This document shows positions 1-11,835 of a DNA stretch of 64,000 nucleotides, in pieces. The translations under genes were made by a program, and so were the position numbers. How positions within the stretch are numbered: the stretch's first letter is position 1; each line of letters opens with the position of its first letter. The DNA lies in NCBI GenBank assembly GCA_037367355.1, contig CM074696.1, positions 558,001-622,000 on the forward strand, in the 5' to 3' direction. The notes below the pieces were generated by a model. It was not told where the DNA came from and ran no database searches. It saw only the letters and a list, made by a program, of their open reading frames with translations. The DNA is from Neoscytalidium dimidiatum. Taxonomy: Eukaryota; Ascomycota; Dothideomycetes; Botryosphaeriales; Botryosphaeriaceae.

Positions 1-1569
1 TGGAATCAGCCGGCAGCGCCTGCGCCGACGACTAGAGCGGGGTGCACCACGCCAAAGGAGCAACGCGCATGCGTCCGGCCGGACCGGCAGGGCTCGCACG
101 CGGCGTCGGGGATAAAGGCGAGCCGGGTACTGTGGGTGGTGGTCCTGCTGCTGCTCGGGGTCGCGGGTGTTTCGATGGGCCGTTTCGTGCGAGAGGCCGC
201 TGCGTGGCACTCTGACATCAGAGCAGGCAGGCAGCTGCATTCGTTCCCCATGCAGTGCCGTTGGGGCAGCCGGGCACGCCGGAGACGATCAGGCATTTGC
301 AAGAACTGCTCCGAGTCAGCGGGCGCTGCGTACACGGATTTGTAACAGCAGCCGCACGCACTAGAGCGCGGCGCGGAAGGTGCAGAAGGGTCAAGAGTCC
401 TTGCTGTCTGTCCACCGTCGGCAAACTCATGCAAGTCAGGGCCGATCAGTCACCCGCCTGCCGTGGCCGCCTGCCGCCTGCCGCCCTATTTCCGCGGTGC
501 GCCTTCCCTTCCCTTCTCGCCTCCGCAGCCGTGAAGCTTGCCCGCGCCAATTCTGCCCGCTGTTCCGGCCAATCGTAGTGCTGCCGTCGCTGTGTGCAGC
601 TGCTTCTTTATGCCTCAACCCCGCCGCGCCATCCCCCTCCCAACCTTCAACAACTAATTCTCCGTTATCGGGCCTAGCTGCCGCGAGCCCTGTCGGCCTG
701 CCCTTCTCCGCACAGCTTCTTCAGACCTCATCCCCCCTCCCCCAATTCGTCCCTCAGGCTTCCAGAAGCGTTCCCGTCCCTCACCACCCTCCAGCATGCA
801 GTAGTCGTCGTCGCCCTGCAGCTGCCGTTCCAGTCCCAGAGAGATCCCCCTCGCGCCTGCTCCAAGCTCGACCCGCTACTCACCGCCGCTTTGGTGTGCG
901 CTTGATCGTCTCCGTGAGCTCCGCACGGCTCATTTCTCCGCTCTCACGCACGCCTGGGGTCCGACGCCCCCCCAGTGCTCGGTCCGACTGTGGTAAATGA
1001 TGCATCGGCAATGAAGTCATTCGGCAATTCGCCCCGTGCCCACGGAGCTCCTCCGCTCCGCAGCAGAACAGCGGTGCTGGCGGGCTGGCTGGCTGACCGA
1101 CTGCTGCGGCTCAATCGCAGCGCTCAGCTAGACGACTGCTCCGCAACACTAACGGAACCGCTCTCCGTATTGCAGATTGACGGCTGTCGGCCACGTGGTC
1201 CCATTGCTGTCGTTCGCTCGGTAGCTTCCGGAGTCGGATACGCCGTGCTAGTCTCTTCGCTTCGCTTGAGTCGTCGCCGTATTGTGACTTTCGCTCTAGC
1301 GGCTCTGTTCCCTTCGCATCGGCACATACCGCGCTTCAGGCTCACCACCACATCAATGTACCGAGTTACGTGTGGCGTTCTCTACATCCAGGTTTCGAGC
1401 TCGTGTTGAATCAGATAAACGTTCTGTAGATTAGGCTGTTATTATTCTATATTATTCTAAACCCTACTCGTGAGGCCTTCTCGATCGGAGGTTCGTAACA
1501 CTTACAGCTCCGATTCGATACGATCATTACGCAAGCTATTCCGTTCTTTTTTTCATCCTAATCTTCTCC
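1..1569. other. 5' edge, no supported gene
   Basis: GC-rich sequence with long pyrimidine-rich stretches (about 450-970) that look like fungal promoter or 5' leader sequence. Several open frames cross it on both strands, but all are compositionally biased and show no recognisable domain. A gene beginning or ending outside the window cannot be excluded. Confidence 0.4.
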
Positions 1570-2741
1570 TTAATCCAAATCAAACCGTCTCTTGCCGCCG
1601 ATATCCAGCGAACTTGGCGCATAGTTCAACCTCTGGAAATAATACTCCCTTTCCTCCTCAGTCTGGGCTGGAGCTTTTCGCTGCGTCTGCCCCAGCAAAA
1701 TCGGCCTCAACCCTTTATTGAAGTTAAGCCAGCATTTGACTGCGGCAATGGTGGCGGCGAATACGAAGAAGAGCCCCACGATGGCGAAAAGAAGTTGCTC
1801 GTCTTTGAGGGCGGTTTTCGAGAGGCGGCCGTGGCCGCAAAGGACGGCGATGCGGGAAATCAGGTAGGCCATGCCGCCAACGTAAACGAGGATGGAAAGG
1901 CCTGTGAGTACGGCGGATTCCACCCTGACAGAGTAGACTGCGAGGCCGATCTGCAGCAGCGAGACCGGGATGACGCCGATGGTCAGGGAGAATTCGGGTT
2001 GTGCATAGTGGACGTTGACGAAGCCGTACACGATGACGAAGGCTACGATGAAGTAGAACGAGAGCTTGATCAGGACAAGGTAGATCTGTTCATCTGTCAA
2101 TATGCGCGGGGGCTCGACATGGACACAATCGCCTAACCTGGTAAACGAGATAGCGGCTACGGATCCTGATGTCGGCGCTGATGTCCTGGTACAGTGCCCA
2201 CTGAAACTCTCTATGAAGTTTGTACGCTCCAAAGCACATGAAGGCACTACAACCGGACACGATAATATTGCAGACGATGAGTATTGGCTTCACCGGCGAC
2301 CAGTAGTGCTGCAAATCCTGCTTAACGAAGGGAGTATGAAACATGTCCTCGTTCAGAGAAATTCGATACGAGGCGTGCTTTATCTGGCCGTACTGCATTG
2401 CCGCAGAGATAGCGAGGCATATATTGCAGATGCATTGGGCAAACAACTGAATGTTGTTTTTGATCCGAAAGGCATCAACCGTCAGAAGGGCCTGATAGAT
2501 GCAGCCTCCGACGAAGACGGCGACAGACATAGGCACAGTGTACGAAAGTGGTACCTGGTAGGCGACGGAGTTGACCCAGTGGAGGTAACGGAAAAGGACG
2601 GTGCTGTGGAACGGTTCAGTTGGACGGGCGGTTTGTCGATGTTGGAGTAGCGTCTTACAATTGGAGTGCAGTGATGGAAATTGCCTGCACGGTGGTGCAA
2701 GTGAAGTAAGCCCACTCCAATTTGGTCTGCGGTATAAGCAT
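1570..2741 (-). CDS. UPF0658-type Golgi multi-pass membrane protein
   Basis: Three exons read in one frame: 2741-2659, 2603-2138 and 2085-1570, giving about 354 residues. Introns of 55 nt (GTAAGA..CAG) and 52 nt (GTTAGG..CAG) both preserve phase. The start ATG at 2741 gives MLIPQTKLEWAYF, which matches the usual start of this family, with a Trp-Ala-Tyr-Phe motif just before the first membrane segment. RYLHWVNSVAYQVP and the later YQIYLVLIKLSFYF are further family-like blocks. About seven hydrophobic segments alternate with short loops, and the C-terminus is hydrophilic (ends RFDLD). The fungal UPF0658 family is annotated as Golgi membrane proteins of unknown biochemical role. No signal peptide is needed because the first membrane segment serves as anchor. 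The call rests on remembered family motifs; the exon model is consistent throughout. Confidence 0.8.
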
Positions 2742-3569
2742 CTTGGCGGTTATCGATGCCGTTGGGGGTGCATACCACTCCTGGAAGAGTGTGGCATGTG
2801 CAAATTTAAATGCCACGGGAATACGAGTTCTGCTCGCTTAACCGGCACAAGGCTCCATTTGGTTGGCCGTATGCTGCATAGCGCTCTTTAGGAGCCAACC
2901 AGAGGCGAAGCTTACTGCTACAACTAAAGTGGCGAGCAATCCTTCACTAAGGTTTCAGAATCTGCTCCGAGGATAAGGCGAATGTTTGGAAAGGGGATTC
3001 TCGGCCATTGTCGATCCAATGATGACTAACCACGCAAGAATGCTGACGTCAACAAGGAAAGGCACCGTCCTTTGGCTATGCTACCAAAATCAGCCCAGCC
3101 CCTCTCAACTTACGGCTTGACCTTGTATCAACCATCTATATACCCTATCTTTACCGCTACGCTATTATTGTCTGATCTCATCTATCACTAACCTAAATAT
3201 TTATCTATTTCTTCTATAGATTCATCACTTAATCGTATTCTTATTTTTTTTTTTTAAAATATTATGATGTACTTTCTATTACAACCGTTGTGGAACTTCG
3301 GATCGTTAACTCTCCATGATCTCACTCAATACCTTCCGTCTTGTCGCAATCTTAACAGTCCCGGCCAGATAAATGCTTATAACCAGATTTGAACAATCGG
3401 TCACTCTCGAATCATCAATAAAAGAAGGAGGACTTTCCTTTTTTTTTTTTCACCTGGGGTTGCCTCTTGGTCATCTGCGGTAGAAATTCTGAATCCTTCG
3501 AATCCCTTCTGTAAAGTTCGGCTTGGATCCGACTTAATGCATTCAACAGAAGAGTTAAAGGCTTAGGCT
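2742..3569. other. intergenic, AT-rich, no gene seen
   Basis: Upstream flank of the UPF0658 gene. It contains homopolymer tracts (T run near 3245, T run near 3440) and no open frame with coding character. Confidence 0.5.
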
Positions 3570-3654
3570 TGTCGAAGGTGTCGTTGATTTAGTGCTTCCC
3601 AGGTTTCGCTCTGAAGAGGTCACGCTGGAATAAACTCCCCGCAATACCACTCGG

Positions 3655-4024
3655 TTAAATGATGACAACATCTCTAAGGCGTGTGTCAATGTCGTTCCAC
3701 AGGCGAGGTATACCAGCACGAATGCCAATAAGACGTCCGATCTTGGCCTGCGGAAAGGAAGGGAGCATCCGTAAAGCTTTGGACGCAGCCGATATTGTAC
3801 GATAGACGCCGGTTACAGGGAAGGCGATTACGATATTACGGACTCCAATTCTGCTCCGGGAGTATATGTTCTTGTATGTGCATGGCTGTGAGAATTCGAG
3901 CGGTTCTCCGCGTTCCTCAGCTGAGCATGGCGGTCGCAGCTGTGCGCTCGTGCGACACGGTTGCGATCCACGCGACTGTATAGAGTCTGTAACTCTCGAG
4001 ATTCTTTGTAGCCTCGGTCGCCAT
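3655..4024 (-). pseudogene. relic of NLR-type PNP_UDP phosphorylase domain
   Basis: Reading the minus strand from 4024, the sequence YTVAWIATVSHERTAATAML resembles the conserved opening of the nucleoside-phosphorylase-like (PNP_UDP_1) domain at the N-terminus of many fungal NACHT/NB-ARC and ankyrin proteins (consensus roughly YTVGWICALPVELAAA.AML). The frame closes at 3917 with TGA. The alignment continues in another frame with IGVRNIVIAFPVTGVYRTIS and LRMLPSFPQAKIGRLIGIRAG, matching the next two blocks of that domain (NVVIA..P.GVYG..SAA and MLSSFP.I..GLMVGIGGG). Conserved glycines in the last block are substituted. The frame ends at 3655 with weaker similarity beyond it. No NACHT or repeat region follows, so this is a truncated, frameshifted relic. 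Family assignment is from remembered motifs. Confidence 0.65.
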
Positions 4025-4138
4025 TTTGCAAACTTCGAAGCGTAAGCAAAATGATGTTTTGCCGTGGTATGAAGCAACCTGAGAGTTTAAAGGACAGGAT
4101 GCGGACAAGGCTGAGGAGCAAATGGTGGTAAAATTCAT

Positions 4139-5084
4139 GTCTACCTACGATGCCGCGAGATTTGGAGGCTTAGGGCTTTGCCTAACTCAAACGAGGCTGT
4201 GTGCAGCTACTAGTGTATTATATGGGGCAAATGCAATGTGCGTCGGACTTCAAGATAGGCGGCCAAACAAGGCGCAGTATATCTCCAGGCAGAAGGCTGA
4301 GCTGAGTCGGTTAGACAAAAGCTGGTCAGCCATCTACGTAGCGAGTTTCCCGGGCTCCAAAGCTTCGTAAATGTGAAAGGTAGCCTAACTTTGTGCCATC
4401 TATCGTCAAAAACGCCCGCTATAGGCCAGCATCTTTTCATAAAGCAGTATAATCAAGATTGTAGCGATATGCATGGTCTGCCCTTCCAGAGTACCCCAAC
4501 CACGATAGCAAACCTGGCACGGACGTCTGCCACCGATTTTGGACCAGATACAGCCACCATTTCATTCAATAGAGGTCCTGGAGACACTAGACTACCGCGC
4601 TTGATGTAAGCAAGACTAACATTCTACTTGAGATGGCCTTGGCTGACCTCTCAAATCTTCTATGGTGCCGAAGAGTTGGATGATGAAGACACCCGACTGG
4701 ATTATTGCAGCACTAACCATAAGTTCTTTCGCCTCGCGCGGCATCACGTAAGGCGAGACTCGAATGGCTTGTACGGAAGCCGCACAGTATTAGAGAAATA
4801 CAAGGAGGGAAATAAAGCAGAAATTCTGACATTGTTGCAATAATTAAGAACGTTATCCAGATTCTTGGTGCTGCTTAAAAGTCAAGCAGGTCCAGAACAC
4901 AGAGGATAATAGGCAGTCGACATGGAACCTGGAATACCAGTGACAGCAACCAAGCGTTAATATCTCTTGGAACACCAAGAACCTCTTAAGTCTGATCCTT
5001 TGCATGGACATACCACAGGAACTAGAGAATGCAATACGGAAAGAACGGGCCGCACGAGTCAGGGGAGCGCAAGATCGGTAAGAG
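4139..5084. other. unassigned, possible decayed sequence
   Basis: Short open frames on both strands with frequent stops and no motif I can name. The 3' part (about 4990-5084) may belong to the upstream, more degraded part of the CorA-like relic that follows. Confidence 0.3.
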
Positions 5085-6054
5085 TGGTTCTGTTTCGTCG
5101 TTGACAAAGTCACTGAGCTGTATGATCAACCCATATGGAAGCTGAGAGACCTCGTACGCGAGGATGTCGAGGAAGTAAGCCTGTTTGGAGAATAATACTG
5201 TAAAGATTAAAGTGGGCCTTTTTCGTGAAGATTACTTGCATCTGATTCCAGATTACTCTTCGTGGCCGATTGTTCTGATATCTTTATGAGCAGCGACGTT
5301 CTCCTGAATCTCCCAACTATGAACGACTTCACGATATTGCCAGACATATTATACACTCAAACAAGACCTTCGAAGTGGCTCTCAGTTCGCTCGATGGATT
5401 GCAGCAAACTACTCAGCTCTTCAGCGGGGAAGTGTGCAGCTACAAGCGGTACCCAACAAATTTAATTTTCCGCCACATGCAACTTAAGCTTTCACATCTT
5501 ATGAGAATCACCAGAGCATCATGCTTGCGGTCTGAATCATTAAGTGATCGTATAAATTATGAGATCAATCTTGTGCGTGAGCAAGAGCGCTTCAATTTTT
5601 ATAGTACTGACTAAGTCTAGACATACAACCTGGCCAACAAAAGAGATAGCTCTCTTATGAAGACCATTGCAGTTATGACTTTGATCTATCTTCCGGGTTC
5701 ATTTCTTGCCGTGAGCACCCTCTTCCATGATCCATGACTGGATAGCTGCTGGTCTCGACAGTCCATATTTGGCATGAACTTCTTAGAGTACTCCGCAACG
5801 AGTGGTTTCAAAGTTTTGGAGATGTTCTGGCTTACTGGACTTTTACAGTACTTATGACGATGATAACGGTTGGTACATGGATGGTGTGGCACCGCAGGAG
5901 TAGACACTCGCGCCAGCCTGACGCGCGCGGCGAAACCCAGCTCTCTAAGCCATCAGTCGGCCCAAGCTTTGGTACGTGGTGGAAGTGGGCCTGCGGAAGA
6001 CTCCAAATACAGCTGAGAGTAGATAAAGAAACGGGAACCAGGAGTGCGGTGTGA
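5085..6054 (+). pseudogene. CorA-like Mg2+ transporter relic with a late frameshift
   Basis: Plus-strand blocks match the fungal CorA-like family. Frame 5085-5174 contains VTELYDQPIWKLRDLVR. After an intron (5175 to about 5290) comes PNYERLHDIARHIIHSNKTF up to 5572. A clean 48 nt intron (5573-5620, GTGCGT..CTAG) precedes NKRDSSLMKTIAVMTLIYLP. A second clean intron (5711-5761, GTGAGC..ACAG) leads to SIFGMNF, the GMN signature that ends the first membrane helix of CorA proteins. At 5828-5831 the frame breaks: TTCTGGCTTAC needs one more G to give FWAYWTFTVLMTMITVGTW, the second helix, which is open in the next frame to 6054. As written the protein would stop within ten codons after FW. Upstream, a TAA directly precedes 5085 in frame, so the N-terminus is also damaged. 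CorA proteins act as pentameric membrane channels; this copy lacks an intact pore-side C-terminus. Confidence 0.65.
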
Positions 6055-7017
6055 TTCAAACTCACTTGGATTGCGGTGGTTTCATTGGACGTGTATGTTT
6101 TTAGGCATCTTAGATGGAGAATAAGAAGCTTGTAAAGGTGGGGGAATAATACAGCTGTAGATTCAAGTATAATTGGCACGTACGGAGTTGATGTATTTGT
6201 TCAGATGTAGATATTCAAAGAGACTGGTACCATTTACCTCTGGACGATGTTCTCAACTCCGTTTGGAATTCATACATGTGAAATTGAGTATTGGGCTTTC
6301 ATTAGGCTACTGATGTTAGTTGATTTCGGTAGATAAAGAATGCATCACGTCACTGCATCTGTATGTTAATCGGCATTTTTCTGATTCGATGGGCTGTCGA
6401 AGTAAAGAACAGTATCTTTGCCGGTGATAACCGTAACATGATCGTCTCACATGTAGTTAAAAACATCATACCATGAAACTCGTTCACGAAGGTAGCGAAA
6501 GTCTTACATGTGAACTTAGCAGAAAGAAAGGTGATCTCTGTTTTTCCTAGCAGGTTACTATGGTTTTTGTGGGTGTGTAACGCCAGAATATCTGTTGTGC
6601 AGGAGCGGAGGAAATCACTGAACCAAGCGGTGAGTAAAGAAGAAGCCAAGAGAAGCGGGATGTCACTCCAGGATTATCCGCAGTCGTAGGTTTTGATGGT
6701 TCCCGCATTCTTTACCCCAGAACCCTCTCAACCAGTAAGATAGTCCGGAAAGCAGTATCCGCTGCACCGATCGGATATCGTTCTCCTCGCTTTGGCGCAC
6801 TCGACTTTCTTTGAGTGGTTAGATTCTCGGTCGCGAGGATATATGTGGCCGCATCGCCCCTGAATAAGGTGTTTCGCTCGGCGAGAACAGCGGTTCAGGA
6901 CGCCTAAACGCGGGAAGTACGGGTGCGAGTCAGCAATTTAAGCTCTTATCCTGCACGTGTTATCTGACTGCCGGGCTTGCATCTTACAGCTCGCCTCGAG
7001 GCAACAACCAGAAATAT
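6055..7017. other. intergenic, no gene seen
   Basis: AT-rich sequence with only short open frames and no recognisable motif. It lies upstream of the rhodopsin-domain gene and presumably includes its promoter. Confidence 0.45.
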
Positions 7018-7122
7018 ATGAGAAGAGTCTGTTCCAGGCTGGCAGGCGGAGAGGTTTGTCATGCCGTCGATTCTCGCCGGGTATTTTCCTTGAGCAACGG
7101 CGCCACGAGAGCTTCATCTATC

Positions 7123-8480
7123 ATGGGGTTAGAGAACAAACCATATGTATGAGTTTCTTGTCTGTTTGCTCGCGGTGACTGACCAATCTGATAGTTTTTG
7201 CCAGCCATCTGGTTCATGTTCGCGTTCGGTTCCATATTCGTTGGATTGCGATTCCTCGTGCGGCTTCGAACGGTTGGATTTAGAGGACTACAAGGCGATG
7301 ACTTTTTCGCATTCATGTCGGAGATATTTTTTGCGATCGATATGGTTGTAATGCATTGTGCTTGTGAGATCCTGTTGCTCTCGCACTTAATCTCGATGGC
7401 ACTCAACTGAGAACTGGACATGCAGACCTTTGGGGCACGAACGCCGAATTTGATGAAGACGAGCTTTCTCAAATGACTACCGTACAGCTCCGTACCATTT
7501 CGCGAGGCTCCAAAATCACGTCGATCGGGTGGTACACATATCCAATGATGCTTTGGTCGATGAAGTTCGTCATGGTATTCTTTTACCGGAGGCTTACAAA
7601 GGGAGTCTGGGAAGAGCGTCTCGTCAAGCCTGTAGCGGCTCTGTGCTTCCTCACATACGTCGGCGTCTTCTTGACGGTGTCCGTCAGCTGTCTCCCATTC
7701 CAGAGAAACTGGCAAGTTTATCCAAAACCAGGAGCAGAGTGTGCCGGACACATTCAAAACATTGTAACCAACTCTGTCTGCAATATTGTGTGAGTTCTAT
7801 AAGCCACAGTAAAAAAAAAGATGACCACACTGACTGACACTACCGTTGTAGAACCGATGTTGCGGTGAGTGCGCCCCGAGCAGCTTGCGAAGTATGACCA
7901 GAAGATTGACAGTTCATAGCTTCTCTCAATACCCATTCCAATGCTTTGGAAACTTCGCATCCCGCTGAAGCAGAAACTGATCACGGGAGTGTTCCTCTGC
8001 AGTGGTGTTTTCGTTATAATAGCGGCCAGTATACGCCTTGCCATGACATACAGCAGAAATCCTTCCACTGTCACCATGAACCTTTGGGGCACACTTGAGA
8101 CCTCAAGCGCCATAGTCGCTGTCAATACCACCATGTTACGACCCCTTTTCACTCGGAAGTTCTAGTTTGGAACTGAACCACAACAAGATAGCCCGAAGCG
8201 ACTGTTCCCGAGTTTGCCTAGGATAATCCGGAAAGGAGTATATTCGACGAATGCATTGTATACGGATGGGACAACGATAAACACGGGGATAACCACGACG
8301 CTTTGCGCAAAAGAAAAGAGCACAATGGCAGGGTCTACCGTGGTCGAGACACAGGTTGAGGGGGAAGACGGCCAGGTCTTGCCAATGATGAATGTTCTGG
8401 ATTCAGACGAGGTATTCGGACGCACAAAAACCCATGATGTATCGCGCATCCAATCTGGCCACGTTGAAAAGATGGTTTGA
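7123..8480 (+). CDS. fungal rhodopsin-domain (Pth11-like) integral membrane protein
   Basis: Exons 7123-7146, 7195-7363, 7426-7789, 7852-7864, 7920-8158 and probably 8222-8480 give about 355 residues. All introns are 48-63 nt and phase-consistent. Exon 4 is only 13 nt and encodes part of TDVA before LLSIPIPMLWKLRIPLKQ, matching the usual D..L..LPIPMLWKL.LP..QK block. Other family marks are GLRFLVRLRTVGFRGLQGDD after the first helix, SKITSIGWYTYPMMLWSMKF and the final helix ending TTMLRPLFTRK. No CFEM domain precedes the helices. An in-frame ATG at 7018 could add 35 residues. The last exon supplies a hydrophilic tail and rests on a weak donor (GTTCTA at 8159); without it the protein ends at 8165. 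Such proteins are predicted seven-helix plasma-membrane receptors whose ligands are mostly unknown. Confidence 0.75.
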
Positions 8481-11252
8481 ACGTTTTGTTTCATTTACCC
8501 ATAACTACTTATCCTGCGACGGATTGCGTGTAATCACTGCTGAGTAAGAGTTATGTGAGATGAGCGAGGCAGTCCAATTTGTAGCAACTTCTTAAGGAAT
8601 GAAGACATTGGGGTACTTCTTCGGTGCGTTGGTTCAGGTTATCAGATCTTAACGCATTCGCTTGTTTCGGAAACGTGTACTCGTGCATGACAATTGCTGC
8701 GGCTTTGATGGAAAACTCTTACCTATAAGACATAACTACAACAGTAATCGCCAAAGTCCCATCGTAAAGAGTACAAAATGAGTAGAAAGCAACACACTTC
8801 ATAACGCCACAAAAAACAAGGTAAGCGGGTTCCACTGGCAAGGTGTGTGCTTGAGCCAGCGTGTCATCTACCAGTTTCATCCTACAGAAGATCACATGCA
8901 TTCCAACTAGTAAGGCGCTACGTTCTCGCGAGCAAAAGCTATTATAGAATCTGAGCCAAAGCAAGGCTGTAGCCAAGGCAAGATTTACGATCATGGGCAG
9001 CCGCAATTAATAGTTAACGTTCGATCATAGTCGCTATATTATGTTGAAATTTCTCCCATTCGTATATACTATACGCGCTCAATCTGATAAACGGGCTAGG
9101 TTGGCCCTGCCATGATCACGTACATCTTGAGTTTTCTGTTATGCGTATATCTTGCTACATTCAAGTGAGCCCAATATCTATCTCTAGTTCGCTCAAATCT
9201 CCCTTCAAGAGTGTACTATCGTCGATACATCTATTCGTTCAATGGCTACGACCATATGGCCTTCATTGCAGTCGTATCTAATATTTCGATGTTTCACTAC
9301 GGCGACGCATCCCGATTCATAGATTACATTGGCAAGGTTCTGTTTGATTATGACAGTATGTCGCCTCCACCGATTTCGAGGGTGATGAAGAGATGCTAAA
9401 TGGGAATGCAATTATGTAGTTGTCCTGGTGCATCTTCTCTCGATGGTCTCACCGCTCTTAATTGTGAGTCTAAGCCCACCAGATTTTAATTTAAGGGTTT
9501 CAATCTGGTGTCTGTTCGTGTAAACCTGTTTTGTCTTTGATCTTCTCGTAAACGACGTTTATTTGGTTTTATGCACATAACTTGAGGCATGAGATTCTGG
9601 GTTCAGAAAAGCTCTTACTATATTTGACCTGATCCACGCTTCTCTTAGGACCCGCATGCGTCCGTCAACAAATCATTTATATCATAACAGGATCGTATAG
9701 TAATTTTCCACGTTCGCTGAAATGTTTGCCGCAATATAGCGCTTCTCTAGCGACCATATTCGACAAACCGCTATTATAATTCAGAAGAATTTATCCAATG
9801 TACAGAAACATATCTTAGAGCAGCGGTGTGGTGGGAAATTCCCGAAAACTGAGTAAAAGTTAAGTTTCTTCCCGGATTGGCTTCTCGTGCTATCTAAGTG
9901 TGGTATAGGATGTAACTCAAACTGCACGCTTGTCTGACCAAAGCAGCCGGAAAGATGTTTTATTTGCCGAGACAGTTGTCGTGCTGGGACTGAAAGTATA
10001 AGCTTCGGCACAGAGGAGCCTTCTATTTATGGCGACCTCCCCATAATACATAAGGTCTTTTGCGTCGCAGGTACGCAAAGTCTATTCATCATACACATAG
10101 ACATGAACCTGAAATCATGATTTTTTTTTTAAATTTTACTTCTTGTCCATTTTCCCGTTTTCTGTCGCATTCGAGTGAGTAGCACTTTAACTTGTGGGGG
10201 GGTTTTTTGTTTTACTAACTCGGATTAGTTACAATGCGGATTGCTGCTGTGAGAGAACTTTCAATACTAATGGCAATCATGCTGATATAGAGATAAAGAC
10301 ATGGTCGTGAATGACCAAAGCTACATATACTGCAACTGCAAAGATCCAAGCGATAATCGCGCTGGTGTCGTTGAGGGTGGCTGGGCTTGTGGCCCCGCTT
10401 GCACAAGACGGGATGAATGCTGCTGTACGATGCACATAAGCGAAAGCATCCACAACTGACTGACGGCATACTAGGGGACTATGGAGAGGATCCAGAGCTC
10501 GGCTGCTGTTTTTGTCAATACAAGCTTGAAGGGTTAATGGATATTGGGAACGTAGACCAATACTGTGCGCCATGGCGGTGCAAAGTCTGCCACGACAAAT
10601 GTCCGGTAAAGAGGAAATCAGGAAACTAAGAGTGGGTGGAGTGTGGAATACAGAAATGCGTGCTAAAGCAGAATTAACTCAAAGGACTTTTCTCATGTGG
10701 GTCGAAGGTGCGTACAAGCCAGAAAGGAAACGATTTCGAAACAATTTCACTATACAGGCGTTTCTAGGTAGCCTTTTCATTGTACTCTAGGCCCAATCAA
10801 GATAGTAGAAGCATACATACTTGTACAATGCCATGAGCTGGCCGCGGCGTTTTGTATTAATACCCCGCCTGTCGCTGTAACCTACTGCGACAAAGCACCT
10901 ACTCACGCACTTGCAGATGCTCACAAGCTCTATTGGCAACCAACACCCAACAAGATAGCCGGCATCTCTTGTCTCCTTCTCATTAAATTTATCATAAAAG
11001 CAACCTGTAACAACTAGGATGGTAATTTTCAAGCGCCACAACCCGCGACATAATGCTAACTTGCAGCCTGAGACTAGCACTCCCAAAATAACGACGCTGG
11101 CAGACTTCTGTCCCACCGCCCTTTGCGCGCAGCCCGACAAGCTGTCCCTCGGCCCCTCCACGCGCCCAATCACAGATAAACTACGCACAGAAGCAGCCTG
11201 ACGCGCAGTACAATTGGTGTGCAGATAGCGGATGTTCACGGATGTGCTGTAG
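8481..11252. other. long gene-poor AT-rich stretch
   Basis: No open frame with recognisable domains on either strand. A minus-strand frame at 10573-10280 ends in a hydrophobic segment (about TSAIIAWIFAVAVYVALVI) that could be a decayed membrane-protein piece, but no family can be named. Homopolymer tracts occur at 10120 and 10197. Confidence 0.4.
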
Positions 11253-11640
11253 AAGCGGGAGAAGGAGGAGCGGGAACGCGAAGAAGAGCTACGAGCGGCA
11301 GCGCGTCAGGCCACACGTGACCAGGAGCGAGAAGATGAATTCGGGAGGCAGCGTGCTGATGAGCCTGAGACGGCGGACTTCATGGCCTCGGCCTCGTCGC
11401 GTGACGGGTTCTGTTAGATCCTGGGGCTGACGGCTGGGCCGAGAGCAGGTTCGAAGGCCATGAGAATGGCGTATAAGAGGATAGCCCGCGCTCATTATCC
11501 GGATAACAATTTGGGGAAAAAGTGGGGGCGGCAGCTAGGATGGAGGCGCTGAATGCGGCGAGAGATACCCGACTGGATGGGGCGGAGAAGCTTCAGTATG
11601 ATCTGATTGGCTTTCCTGCGAGGAAGTTTGAGGTTTGCTA
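11253..11640 (+). pseudogene. J-domain (DnaJ-like) protein relic
   Basis: From 11253 an open frame gives a charged coiled-coil-like stretch (KREKEERERE, then RQATRDQEREDEF). A J-domain follows: ILGLTAGPRAGSKAMRMAYK, then RIARAHYPDNN. After a break in a G run (about 11523-11527) the next frame reads AARMEALNAARD and GAEKLQYDLIG, matching the last helices of fungal J-domains. Three lesions are visible. A TAG stands at 11415 where the family has YY.ILGL. The HPD tripeptide that stimulates Hsp70 ATPase has become YPD (TAT at 11496). A frameshift near 11525 leads to TGA at 11550. With HPD lost and the frame broken this is a pseudogene. The intact protein would have been an Hsp40-type co-chaperone. 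The 5' end is not defined. Confidence 0.7.
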
Positions 11641-11835
11641 TCCTGGATCTGTGGACTGCCCCAAAAAAAAAAAAATCAGTAGGTCTTAATCATACTGTGC
11701 TATTGCTACAAAGTAAGTTCGAAAATGCGCTTTTTATGTAGTTCATCTTTTCTTGTTCATATGCCAGAATATATCTATATTCTCACTCAGAATGATTCTG
11801 CTCTGCCGACTGGGCGTCCTCGTTTTTGAAGATCC

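Noticed and set aside
380..1000. 206-codon plus-strand open frame
   Set aside because: Pro/Ser/Arg-rich translation of a pyrimidine-rich stretch; looks like leader or promoter DNA.
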